A stretch of DNA of 64,000 nucleotides from DASZZZ01 sp036260375 (GTDB taxonomy: Bacteria; Actinomycetota; CADDZG01; WHSQ01). Shown here one piece after another: positions 8,071 to 14,633 of this stretch. Positions within the stretch are counted from its first letter, which is position 1. Every line of letters starts with the position of its first letter. The notes below the pieces were generated by a model, which saw only the letters and a program-made list of their open reading frames with translations, was not told where the DNA came from and did not search any database. Both the position numbers and the translations under genes were made by a program. The stretch is from positions 1-64,000 of the forward strand of contig DASZZZ010000110.1 in NCBI GenBank assembly GCA_036260375.1, written 5' to 3'.

Positions 8071-9174
8071 GTGCCCGGACGAAGGACGTCCCGCGCCCGC
8101 CGCGTCGCCGTCGCGGCCGTCGTGACGGCGCTCGCGTGCGTCCCCGCGCTGGCGGGGGCGGCGGCGGGCCAGGAGACGTTGACCGAGCTCGAGGCGCGGA
8201 TGCGGGAACTCCAGGGCGACCTGGACGCCGCGACCGCGCGCATCGAGAGATTGCGCGACGAAAAGGACCACCTCACGGCGCGGATCGGCGAGATCGAGCG
8301 TCGCAGGGCGGACCTGGAGATCGACGTCGCGCGCCTGCGCGCGCGCGTCGTGGACCGCGCCGACGCGCTGTACCGCGCCGGTGGCGCCGGCATGTTCGAG
8401 GCGCTCATGGACTCCGTCTCGCTCGCCGAGGTGTCGCAGCGGGCCGAGTACCTGGGCGTCGTCGCGCGTCTCGACGAGGCGGCCTTCACGCGCCTGGCGC
8501 GCACGCAGCGCTCGCTCGACGCGCTCGCGCGCGAGCTCGGCGAGCGACGCGTCGAGTTGACGGAGACGACGACGGATCTGATCGACGAGTCCGACGCGCT
8601 GCAGGAACGCTTCGAGGACGTCGCCGCCGAGTACGAGGACCTCGAACGGCGCATCGCGGCCGCGCGCGCGGCCGCTCGACGCGCCGCCGCGGCCCCCGCC
8701 GACGACGGCGGCGACGAAGGCGGGGACGACGACGGCGGCGACGACCCGGCTCCCGCGCCCGCGCCGGCTCCCGCGCCGCCACCCGGGCGGGGCCTCGTGT
8801 GCCCCGTCGCGGGCCCGGTGTCGTTCGTCGACTCGTGGGGCGCGCCGCGCGACGGGCACACGCACCAGGGCGTCGACATGATGGCCGCGTACGGCACGCC
8901 GCTCGTCGCGATCACGTCGGGCACGATCTCGTACGCGGCGTACGACGGCTCGGGCGGCAACATGATCTTCCTCGACGGCGACGACGGCCATTCGTACTGG
9001 TACATGCACAACCAGCGGAACCTCGTGAGCGGGGGCCGCGTCGCCCGCGGCCAGCAGATCGCAACCGTCGGCGACACCGGCAACGCCGCCGGCACCCCGC
9101 ACCTGCACTTCGAGTACCACCCCGGAGGCGGCGCCCCGGTCAACCCGTATCCGCTCGTCTCGTCGATCTGCTGA
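8071..9174 (+). CDS. Secreted M23 murein hydrolase with coiled-coil domain
   Basis: 367 residues from GTG 8071; an in-frame GTG at 8053 would add six. TAGCGT at 8056-8061 makes a leaderless start at 8071 plausible. An Arg-rich signal peptide with hydrophobic core (VAVAAVVTALACVPALAGA) is followed by a long coiled coil (about residues 25-205), an Asp/Gly and Pro/Ala linker, and an M23 (LytM) domain. Zinc motifs are HTHQGVDM and HLHFEYH. It should cleave peptidoglycan cross-links outside the membrane. The coiled coil resembles EnvC/RipA-type regulators of cell separation. Confidence 0.9.
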   Translation: MPGRRTSRARRVAVAAVVTALACVPALAGAAAGQETLTELEARMRELQGDLDAATARIERLRDEKDHLTARIGEIERRRADLEIDVARLRARVVDRADALYRAGGAGMFEALMDSVSLAEVSQRAEYLGVVARLDEAAFTRLARTQRSLDALARELGERRVELTETTTDLIDESDALQERFEDVAAEYEDLERRIAAARAAARRAAAAPADDGGDEGGDDDGGDDPAPAPAPAPAPPPGRGLVCPVAGPVSFVDSWGAPRDGHTHQGVDMMAAYGTPLVAITSGTISYAAYDGSGGNMIFLDGDDGHSYWYMHNQRNLVSGGRVARGQQIATVGDTGNAAGTPHLHFEYHPGGGAPVNPYPLVSSIC

Positions 9175-9206
9175 CGCGCTCCACGGCGGGCGCGCGAGGC
9201 GCGAGG

Positions 9207-9212
9207 TACGCT
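9207..9212 (+). promoter_or_regulatory. Leaderless-type -10 box, RsiG-like gene
   Basis: TACGCT ends exactly 6 bases before the ATG at 9219, without a ribosome-binding site. Confidence 0.6.
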
Positions 9213-9218
9213 TGCGCG

Positions 9219-9767
9219 ATGACGGAGCCGACCCACGAGCGACGCCTGGTCGACCGCGTCGCGGATCCGAGCTTCGTCGACGGCCTCGGATCCAAGCCGC
9301 TCGACGAGCTGCGCGCCATGCGCGACGCGTGCCGCACCGCGGACAACGAGGTGTCGTTCGAGCGCCGGCTGTGCCAGGCGCGCATCGACATCCTGTCCGC
9401 GGAGCTGTCGCGCCGGCAGGGTGGCGGCGACGAGGACCTGTTGTCGCGCTTGCCCGAGATCCTCGCGACCGAGGGCCGCGCCCCGACGGACGGCGCCCTG
9501 CCCGAGCGGGCCCCGGACTTCTCGATCCCGCGCACGGCCGACGTCCCGCGCCGGCGAGTCGAGGAGATCGCGGGCGAGACGACGCTGGCGCAGCTCCCGC
9601 AACTGTCCGGCGACGAGGTGCGCCGGATCATCGAGTCGCTCGGCGAGCACGAGCGCAGCCTGTCGGAGCGCCGCAAGAGGGTGCACGACGCCATGGATGC
9701 GATCCAGGACGAGATCGTGCGCCGCTACGTCAGCGGCGAGGCGGACCCCTCCGAGGCGCTCGGCTAG
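9219..9767 (+). CDS. RsiG-like c-di-GMP-responsive anti-sigma factor
   Basis: 182 mostly helical residues in two halves joined by a Pro-rich linker (about 85-112). Streptomyces RsiG sequesters the sigma factor WhiG when loaded with c-di-GMP, through two copies of E(X)3S(X)2R(X)3Q(X)3D. Here I read D42-x3-S46-x2-R49-x3-Q53-x3-D57 and E145-x3-S149-x2-R152-x3-H156-x3-D160. Each copy differs from the consensus at a single position. I infer an anti-sigma factor gated by c-di-GMP. No WhiG-type sigma gene is in the window. Homologues are often labelled aerial mycelium formation protein. Confidence 0.8.
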   Translation: MTEPTHERRLVDRVADPSFVDGLGSKPLDELRAMRDACRTADNEVSFERRLCQARIDILSAELSRRQGGGDEDLLSRLPEILATEGRAPTDGALPERAPDFSIPRTADVPRRRVEEIAGETTLAQLPQLSGDEVRRIIESLGEHERSLSERRKRVHDAMDAIQDEIVRRYVSGEADPSEALG

Positions 9768-9779
9768 AGCTCGCCCGTC

Positions 9780-10844
9780 CTACTTCTTCTTGCCGGCCTT
9801 CGACGGGCTCGGCGACGCCTTCGACGGGCTCGGTGACGCCTTCGACGGGCTCGGCGACGCCTTCGACGGCTTCGGCTTGGGGGCCGGCTTCGGCTTAGGC
9901 GCCGGCTTCGGCCTGGCCGCCGGCTTCGGCGCCGGGTTCGGGCGCGGGGCGGGGTTCGGCTTCGGCGCGTGGCTCGCGGGCTGCTTCGACGGGCCGGGGT
10001 TCGGCTTCGGCGCGCGGCTCGCGGGCTGCTTCGACGGGCCGTGGTCGGGCTTCGAGGGCTTGTGGTTGGGCTTCGCGGGCTTGTGGTTGGGTTTCGCGGG
10101 CTTGTGGTTGGGCGCGCCGTGGGGGCGGCCGGGGTTGTCGGGCCTTCCCGGATGCGACTGCGGCCGTCCGGCCCACTCGGGCCTGCCGGCGCCCTCGGGC
10201 CGGCCCGGGTTCTCCGGCCGTCCGGTCCCGTGGGGCGCGCCAGGGTCGTCCGGCCTGCCGGGGTCGCCCGACGGCTCCGTGCCCGGGTCGCCGCCGGCCG
10301 GCGGCGCGGGATCGACGCCCAGCGGCTCGTCGGGGTCGGGGCCTCCGATGGGAGGCATGCCCGTCGGCGGCGGGGGCGCGACGGGCTCGTCGGGCTCCGT
10401 GTCGCCGGGAGACGGGAGCGTGCCCGCGACGAGGACGCCGACGACGATTCCGTCGTCGTCGGCGGGCGGCGAGCCGGACGCGGGTGGGGCCACGTCGCCG
10501 TCGTCGCCGGGAGCTTGCGCCGCGACGCCGGCCGACGGCGCGTCCGCGTCGGTGGTGTCGTCGCCCGAGCCGCCGAGCACACCCGCGAGGTCTCCCCCGA
10601 GGACGTCGTCGCCGGCGGGCGACGCGTCGGCGCGCGCGTCGCGCTCGTCCGGCGTCGTAGTGCGCGGCAGCGTGATGGCGCGGCCCCCCGAGCGCGGCGT
10701 CGGCGCCGCGAGGCCGGGGCCGCCGAAGCGGTCGCGGCCGATTCCCAGGGCGACGATCGAGAACACGACGAGGCTGCCGGCGGTGACCGCGGCGAGGCCC
10801 GCCTGGGCCAATGCGGCCAGCCTGGTCCTCTCGCGCGGTTCCAT
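9780..10844 (-). CDS. Membrane-anchored Pro/Lys-rich repeat protein
   Basis: 354 residues from ATG 10844; an in-frame GTG at 10865 is possible. A short basic head precedes one membrane helix (AGLAAVTAGSLVVFSIVALGIG, about residues 14-35). The rest is low-complexity: Asp/Pro/Gly-rich to about residue 230, then Lys/Pro/His repeats (KPNHKPA, APKPNP, KASPSPS) ending in GKKK. No enzymatic domain is visible. By composition it should cross the cell wall or bind an anionic polymer. The function is unknown. Confidence 0.75.
   Translation of the reverse strand: MEPRERTRLAALAQAGLAAVTAGSLVVFSIVALGIGRDRFGGPGLAAPTPRSGGRAITLPRTTTPDERDARADASPAGDDVLGGDLAGVLGGSGDDTTDADAPSAGVAAQAPGDDGDVAPPASGSPPADDDGIVVGVLVAGTLPSPGDTEPDEPVAPPPPTGMPPIGGPDPDEPLGVDPAPPAGGDPGTEPSGDPGRPDDPGAPHGTGRPENPGRPEGAGRPEWAGRPQSHPGRPDNPGRPHGAPNHKPAKPNHKPAKPNHKPSKPDHGPSKQPASRAPKPNPGPSKQPASHAPKPNPAPRPNPAPKPAARPKPAPKPKPAPKPKPSKASPSPSKASPSPSKASPSPSKAGKKK
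9799..9870. repeat. 21-bp tandem repeat, about 3.4 copies
   Basis: Units at 9799-9819, 9820-9840 and 9841-9861 are identical except for one base in the second, followed by a partial unit. On the minus strand each encodes the heptapeptide KASPSPS in the C-terminal tail of the anchored repeat protein. Such arrays commonly change copy number by slippage. Confidence 0.9.
10056..10112. repeat. 21-bp tandem repeat, about 2.7 copies
   Basis: Units at 10056-10076 and 10077-10097 differ at one base, with a partial third. They encode KPNHKPA heptads in the same repeat protein. Confidence 0.85.
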
Positions 10845-11012
10845 CGCTCTCCGTCCCCTCGGCACCGTGTGGTGCGCCCCTGCACCTTAGCGTATCTAAG
10901 CCGCTACGCAGCGTAGTTGCAATACCCTGATGCCTACTTCTCTATCGGCACGCCGGCCCCGTTCCTTGCGCGCCGTGACGACCGATTGGATGGCGGTGTC
11001 TGTCCCCTCTGC

Positions 11013-11041
11013 TTGCAACTGTTATACGACTGTGTGAACAT
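11013..11041 (+). promoter_or_regulatory. Promoter of the XRE regulator
   Basis: TTGCAA at 11013-11018, a 17-base spacer and GAACAT at 11036-11041 fit a sigma-70-type promoter for the gene at 11077. A second TTGCAA, readable on both strands, lies at 10917-10922 and could be the -35 of the divergent repeat-protein gene. The 232-base intergenic region is less GC-rich than its surroundings and also holds the inverted repeat CTACGC-A-GCGTAG. Confidence 0.5.
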
Positions 11042-11076
11042 GGCTAGCGAAACGGACGGGCAAGGGAGCGACGCGG

Positions 11077-11487
11077 ATGGCCACCGGACGGATGAAGCTC
11101 ACGGAGCTCGGTGCGTTCATCCGCGACCAGCGCCGCGCCGCGCACCTGTCGTTGCGCAAGCTGTCGGACCTCGCCGGCATCTCTAACCCGTACCTGTCGC
11201 AGATCGAGCGCGGGCTCCGCAAGCCGTCCGCCGAGATCCTCCAGGCGATCGCGAAGGCGCTGCGCATCTCCGCCGAGACCCTCTACGTCCGCGCCGGCAT
11301 CCTCGACGCGGGCGAGGATCACGACCTCGTCTCGGAGATCCTCAAGGACGACGCGATCAGCGAGCGCCAGAAGCAACGCCTGATCGACCTCTACCGCGAC
11401 TTCGTGGAGAGCAACGAGGAGCCGCACGTGCGCGCCGCCTCCGTCGACGACGTCGCGCGCGACGGCCCCTCGGCGACCGAGTCGTGA
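11077..11487 (+). CDS. XRE-family transcriptional regulator
   Basis: 136 residues. A helix-turn-helix of Cro/CI type spans about residues 8-64 (LSLRKLSDLAGISNPYLSQIE is the core) and a helical C-terminal part follows. GGGAG upstream supports the ATG at 11077. As I recall it, M. tuberculosis has an XRE gene (Rv0474) directly before hbhA (Rv0475). Here too the next gene, 115 bases on, is HbhA-like, so it probably controls that gene or itself. Confidence 0.88.
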   Translation: MATGRMKLTELGAFIRDQRRAAHLSLRKLSDLAGISNPYLSQIERGLRKPSAEILQAIAKALRISAETLYVRAGILDAGEDHDLVSEILKDDAISERQKQRLIDLYRDFVESNEEPHVRAASVDDVARDGPSATES

Positions 11488-11602
11488 CGGGATCGCGAGC
11501 GGCATGCCCCCCGGCCGCGCCGGCCGCCTCTGCGACCGGCCGGCGCGCCGCCGTTGTCCGTCACTTACACCACCGTTCGAGCGTCGAGGAGGTGACACAG
11601 GG

Positions 11603-11923
11603 ATGCCCAAGGCTCAGGACGTGCTGTACGCGGTCGTCGGCGCGGGCGATTTCGCGGCCGGCAAGGTGCGCGCCGCACGCCGCTCCGTCGACCGTGACGC
11701 CGCCCGGCGGTACTTCGAGGACTTCGTCGTGCGCGGCCGCAAGGCGTGGGCCGACGTGCGCGGCGCGGCGGCGACGAAGCAGGCCGCCGCGCAGACGGCC
11801 GCGGCGCGCAGCCGCGTGAAGGCCGCCACGACGAGCGTCGGCAAGGCCGTGCGCGCCAACGCGCGGGCGACGCGAGCGGCCGCCGCCAAGACCGGCACGA
11901 GCGCCAAGAGCGCCCGCAAGTAG
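11603..11923 (+). CDS. HbhA-like Ala/Lys-rich helical protein
   Basis: 106 residues from ATG 11603 behind a very strong ribosome site (GAGGAGGTGA). The first half is a charged amphipathic helix; from about residue 55 the protein is almost only Ala, Lys, Arg, Thr and Ser, ending SAKSARK. Mycobacterial heparin-binding hemagglutinin has the same plan, a coiled coil and a Lys/Ala-rich tail, but is about 200 residues. A role as adhesin, membrane-shaping or DNA-binding protein is inferred from composition and gene order only. Confidence 0.65.
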   Translation: MPKAQDVLYAVVGAGDFAAGKVRAARRSVDRDAARRYFEDFVVRGRKAWADVRGAAATKQAAAQTAAARSRVKAATTSVGKAVRANARATRAAAAKTGTSAKSARK

Positions 11924-11929
11924 CGCTTC

Positions 11930-11960
11930 GCGCCCCCGGGGTCACCGGCTCCGGGGGCGC
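11930..11960 (+). terminator. GC hairpin after the HbhA-like gene
   Basis: A perfect 10-bp stem (GCGCCCCCGG / CCGGGGGCGC) with an 11-base loop begins 7 bases after the stop codon. There is no T-run, as is common for actinobacterial terminators. Confidence 0.6.
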
Positions 11961-12023
11961 CGGGCCGCGGGGCGACCGATCGACTCGGGGAACGCGCGCC
12001 GCGCGCATCGCGTTGCGGTTTAC

Positions 12024-13064
12024 GTGAGCGATCACCTGGTGTTGACGCGCGATCCACGCGGGCTCGACGTGCCGGAGTGGAGCGCGCTCGCACGCGCCGA
12101 CGCGCGCCCGCACCCGTTCTCCACGCCGGAGTGGGCCCGCCTCTGGTGGCGTCGCTTCGGCGCCGGCGAGCTCGTGATCCTGACGGCGCGCCGGCGCGGC
12201 GAGGTGGTCGGGATCGTGCCGCTGTGTCGCACGGAGGAGGACGGCCGGCGCGTCCTGCGCTTCGTCGGAGGAGTCGACCTCACCGACTACCTCGGTCCGG
12301 TGTGCGAGCCGCGCGATCGCATGCCCATCGCGCGCGCCGTGGTGGACTGGCTCTTGTCCGAGGACGGCTCGTGGGACGAGCTCGACGCGCACGACCTGCC
12401 GGTGCCGTGGGGGTTCGCCGAAGCGCTCGTCGACTACGCCGACCGCGCCGGCCTGCGATGGATCGTCGAGCAGGAGGAGACGTCGGCGATCCTGCGCCTG
12501 CCCCCGTCGTGGGAGTCGTACGAGGCGTCGCTGTCGCCGAAGCACCGCCACGAGCTCCGCCGCAAGCGCCGGCGCCTGTGGAGCGACCATCCGGACGCGC
12601 GCGTCGTGACGCCGGACGCGGACGGGCTCGACGCCGCGCTCGAGACGTTCATGGAGCTGTACCGCTCCGCCGAAGGCCGCAAGGGCTCGTTCATGAACGA
12701 CGCCGTCGCGTCGTTCTTCGACGAGGTCGCGGCGACGTTCTTCGCGCGCGGCGAGCTCGTCCTCGCGTTTCTCGAGGCCGGCGGCCGGACGCTCGCCGCC
12801 GCGTTCGGCTTTCGCATGGCGGGGACGTCGTACCTCTACAACTCCGCCTACGACGCCGCGGCGGCACGTTCGTCGCCCGGGCTCGTGCTCGTGTCCGAGC
12901 TCGTACGCGCCGCAATCGACGGCGGCGTGCACACGTTCGACTTCTTGCGCGGCCCCGAGCGCTACAAGTACCAGCTGGGGGCCGAGCCCGTCCCTCTCAA
13001 CAACGTGCGTCTGCTGGGCGGGTGCCGCCGTCGCGACGACGTAGGATTCCGCCGTGCCGGTTGA
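12024..13064 (+). CDS. GNAT/FemAB-like acetyltransferase (CelD/BcsL type)
   Basis: 346 residues from GTG 12024. The region HPFSTPEWARLWWRRFG followed by LTARRRGEVVGIVPL, and the Arg-rich SPKHRHELRRKRRRL, are typical of the double-GNAT proteins annotated as acetyltransferases in cellulose or polysaccharide biosynthesis. The C-terminus FDFLRGPERYKYQLGAE is the characteristic last motif of that family. It likely transfers an acyl or aminoacyl group to an envelope component. It overlaps the glycosyltransferase gene by 11 bases. Confidence 0.8.
   Translation: MSDHLVLTRDPRGLDVPEWSALARADARPHPFSTPEWARLWWRRFGAGELVILTARRRGEVVGIVPLCRTEEDGRRVLRFVGGVDLTDYLGPVCEPRDRMPIARAVVDWLLSEDGSWDELDAHDLPVPWGFAEALVDYADRAGLRWIVEQEETSAILRLPPSWESYEASLSPKHRHELRRKRRRLWSDHPDARVVTPDADGLDAALETFMELYRSAEGRKGSFMNDAVASFFDEVAATFFARGELVLAFLEAGGRTLAAAFGFRMAGTSYLYNSAYDAAAARSSPGLVLVSELVRAAIDGGVHTFDFLRGPERYKYQLGAEPVPLNNVRLLGGCRRRDDVGFRRAG
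13042..13047 (+). promoter_or_regulatory. Leaderless-type -10 box, MshA-like gene
   Basis: TAGGAT ends exactly 6 bases before the GTG at 13054, inside the end of the preceding gene. Confidence 0.6.
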
Positions 13065-14292
13065 CCGTATGGCCGTCGTCGCCTACCACTCGTCGCCTCT
13101 GTGCGAGCCTGGGACGGGCGATGCGGGGGGGATGACGATCTACGTCCGCGAGCTTGCCGCGGCCCTCGCGGCGCGCGGCGTCCACACGGACGTCTTCACG
13201 CGCGCGACGTCGGACTTCATACGACCCGTGCAGCTGTTCGCAGGAGTGCGCGTCGTGCCGGTCGAGGCCGGTCCCCACGCGCCCGTTCCGAAGGAGCTCC
13301 TGCACGCGCACGTCGGCGAGTTCACCGCGGGCGTCCGAGCGTTCGCGACCGCGCAGCGAATCACGTACGGCGTCGTCCACTCGCACTACTGGCAGTCGGG
13401 TCTCGCGGCGCGCGACCTCGCGCGCGCGTGGAGCGTGCCGTTCGTCCACTCGAACCACACGCTGGCGCTGGTCAAGAACCGGCACCTCGCGCCCGGCGAC
13501 GTGCCGGAGCCGGCGACGCGGCTCGACGGCGAGCGCGCCGTGATCGACGCCGCCGACGTCCTCGTGACGTCCACCGACGAGGAGCTGGAGCACCTCGCGT
13601 GCCTCTACGGCGCGTCGCACGACCGCCTCAAGACGATCCACCCGGGCGTCGACCACGAGCTCTTCCGGCCCGGGGACCGGGCCGCGGCCAGGCGCGCGCT
13701 CGGCGTGCGCGACGAAGCCGTGGTTCTCTACGTCGGGAGGATCCAGCGCCTCAAGGGACTCGACCTCGCGCTGTCCGCGCTCGCGCGGCTGCGCGCGACG
13801 ACGCAGCCCGGCGCCGTGCTCGTCGTCGTCGGCGGCGCGAGCGGATCCAACGGCGGCGACGAGGTCGCACGTCTCAAGGCGCTCGCCCGGTCCCTCGGCG
13901 TCGCCGACGCGGTTCGGTTCGTCGGCCCCCGTCCGCACGACGAGCTGCCGTGCTTCTATCGCGCCGCCGACGTGCTCGCGGTGTGCTCGCACTCGGAGTC
14001 GTTCGGGCTCGCCGCGCTGGAGGCGCACGCGTGCGGAACGCCGGTCGTCGGGACCGCGGTCGGCGGCTTGCAGCACGTCGTGCGCGACGGCGAATCGGGC
14101 TATCTCGTCGCCACGCGCGATCCCGACGTGTTCGCGTCGAGGATCGCGGCGTCGGTCGCGCGCGCAGACTCGTTCCGAAACGCGGCCGCGGTTGCGGCGC
14201 GCGCGTTCAGCTGGCGTCGCATGGCGGACGAGTTCCTCGAGCTGTACGACTGCCTCGCGCGCGAGCGCGTCCCGGAGGCGTGCACCTGCTGA
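13054..14292 (+). CDS. MshA-like family 4 glycosyltransferase
   Basis: 412 residues. The N-terminus carries EPGTGDAGGMTIYV, very close to the nucleotide-sugar and acceptor loop of MshA, which makes GlcNAc-Ins-P in mycothiol synthesis. The donor-site motif ESFGLAALE (EX7E) lies near residue 310 and VGRIQRLKG near residue 228, the usual GT4 landmarks. MshA is the best guess. Sucrose-phosphate-synthase-like and other actinobacterial GT4 enzymes share the loop, and no mshC or mshD is in the window. Confidence 0.85.
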   Translation: MPVDRMAVVAYHSSPLCEPGTGDAGGMTIYVRELAAALAARGVHTDVFTRATSDFIRPVQLFAGVRVVPVEAGPHAPVPKELLHAHVGEFTAGVRAFATAQRITYGVVHSHYWQSGLAARDLARAWSVPFVHSNHTLALVKNRHLAPGDVPEPATRLDGERAVIDAADVLVTSTDEELEHLACLYGASHDRLKTIHPGVDHELFRPGDRAAARRALGVRDEAVVLYVGRIQRLKGLDLALSALARLRATTQPGAVLVVVGGASGSNGGDEVARLKALARSLGVADAVRFVGPRPHDELPCFYRAADVLAVCSHSESFGLAALEAHACGTPVVGTAVGGLQHVVRDGESGYLVATRDPDVFASRIAASVARADSFRNAAAVAARAFSWRRMADEFLELYDCLARERVPEACTC

Positions 14293-14365
14293 TCGCGCAG
14301 AGCGCGAAGAAAATTGGCGTGCCCGTGACCTGCCCGTTTGCCGTCTCATCTGCGCCGTTTCGTTC

Positions 14366-14395
14366 TTGACGCGCGCGCGCGGGCGTCGCTATGGT
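14366..14395 (+). promoter_or_regulatory. Promoter of thrS
   Basis: TTGACG (14366-14371), an 18-base spacer and TATGGT (14390-14395) form one of the best sigma-70-type promoters in the window. Transcription would begin near 14402, leaving a leader of about 230 bases before thrS. Confidence 0.65.
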
Positions 14396-14401
14396 GACGC
14401 C

Positions 14402-14633
14402 TTGCTCGACGCCACGATGTCTTCGGCGTCGCGACGACGGGCCCCAGAAGCTCGGACGAACGAAGCGTTTCGTGTGTGGGGAAGTGCACGAAGCGTGGAG
14501 TGAGTCGCAGGGTTTCTGGGGCCCGTCGTCGCGTCGCGCGTCGGCTACCATGGCGCTCCGGCCGGCGGCTCTCGGCCGGCGCGGCGGCGCCGGCGGCTCG
14601 GCCCCCTCCCTTCGGCGACCGGAAGGAACCTAC
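14402..14633 (+). promoter_or_regulatory. Structured 5' leader of thrS
   Basis: The leader contains a hairpin CGACGCC/GGCGTCG (14407-14413 with 14425-14431). A perfect 20-bp stem follows (14430-14449 with 14514-14533), extendable with wobble pairs, enclosing about 64 bases that hold small hairpins and two copies of CGAAGCG. A third hairpin CCGGCCG/CGGCCGG lies further down. The ribosome site GGAAGGA follows. The first hairpin and the long stem share two bases, so they compete only slightly. I see no T-box consensus (AGGGTGGNACCGCG). It may control thrS expression. Confidence 0.55.

Noticed and set aside
9799..10112. Short tandem repeats as a CRISPR array
   Set aside because: Units are contiguous, 21 bases, without spacers, and encode protein heptads; no cas gene is present.
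14207..14551. Minus-strand ORF resembling its own plus-strand counterpart
   Set aside because: The similarity comes from the 20-bp inverted repeat in the thrS leader, not from a gene.
14402..14633. T-box riboswitch upstream of thrS
   Set aside because: The conserved AGGGTGGNACCGCG antiterminator sequence is absent and there is no terminator with T-run.
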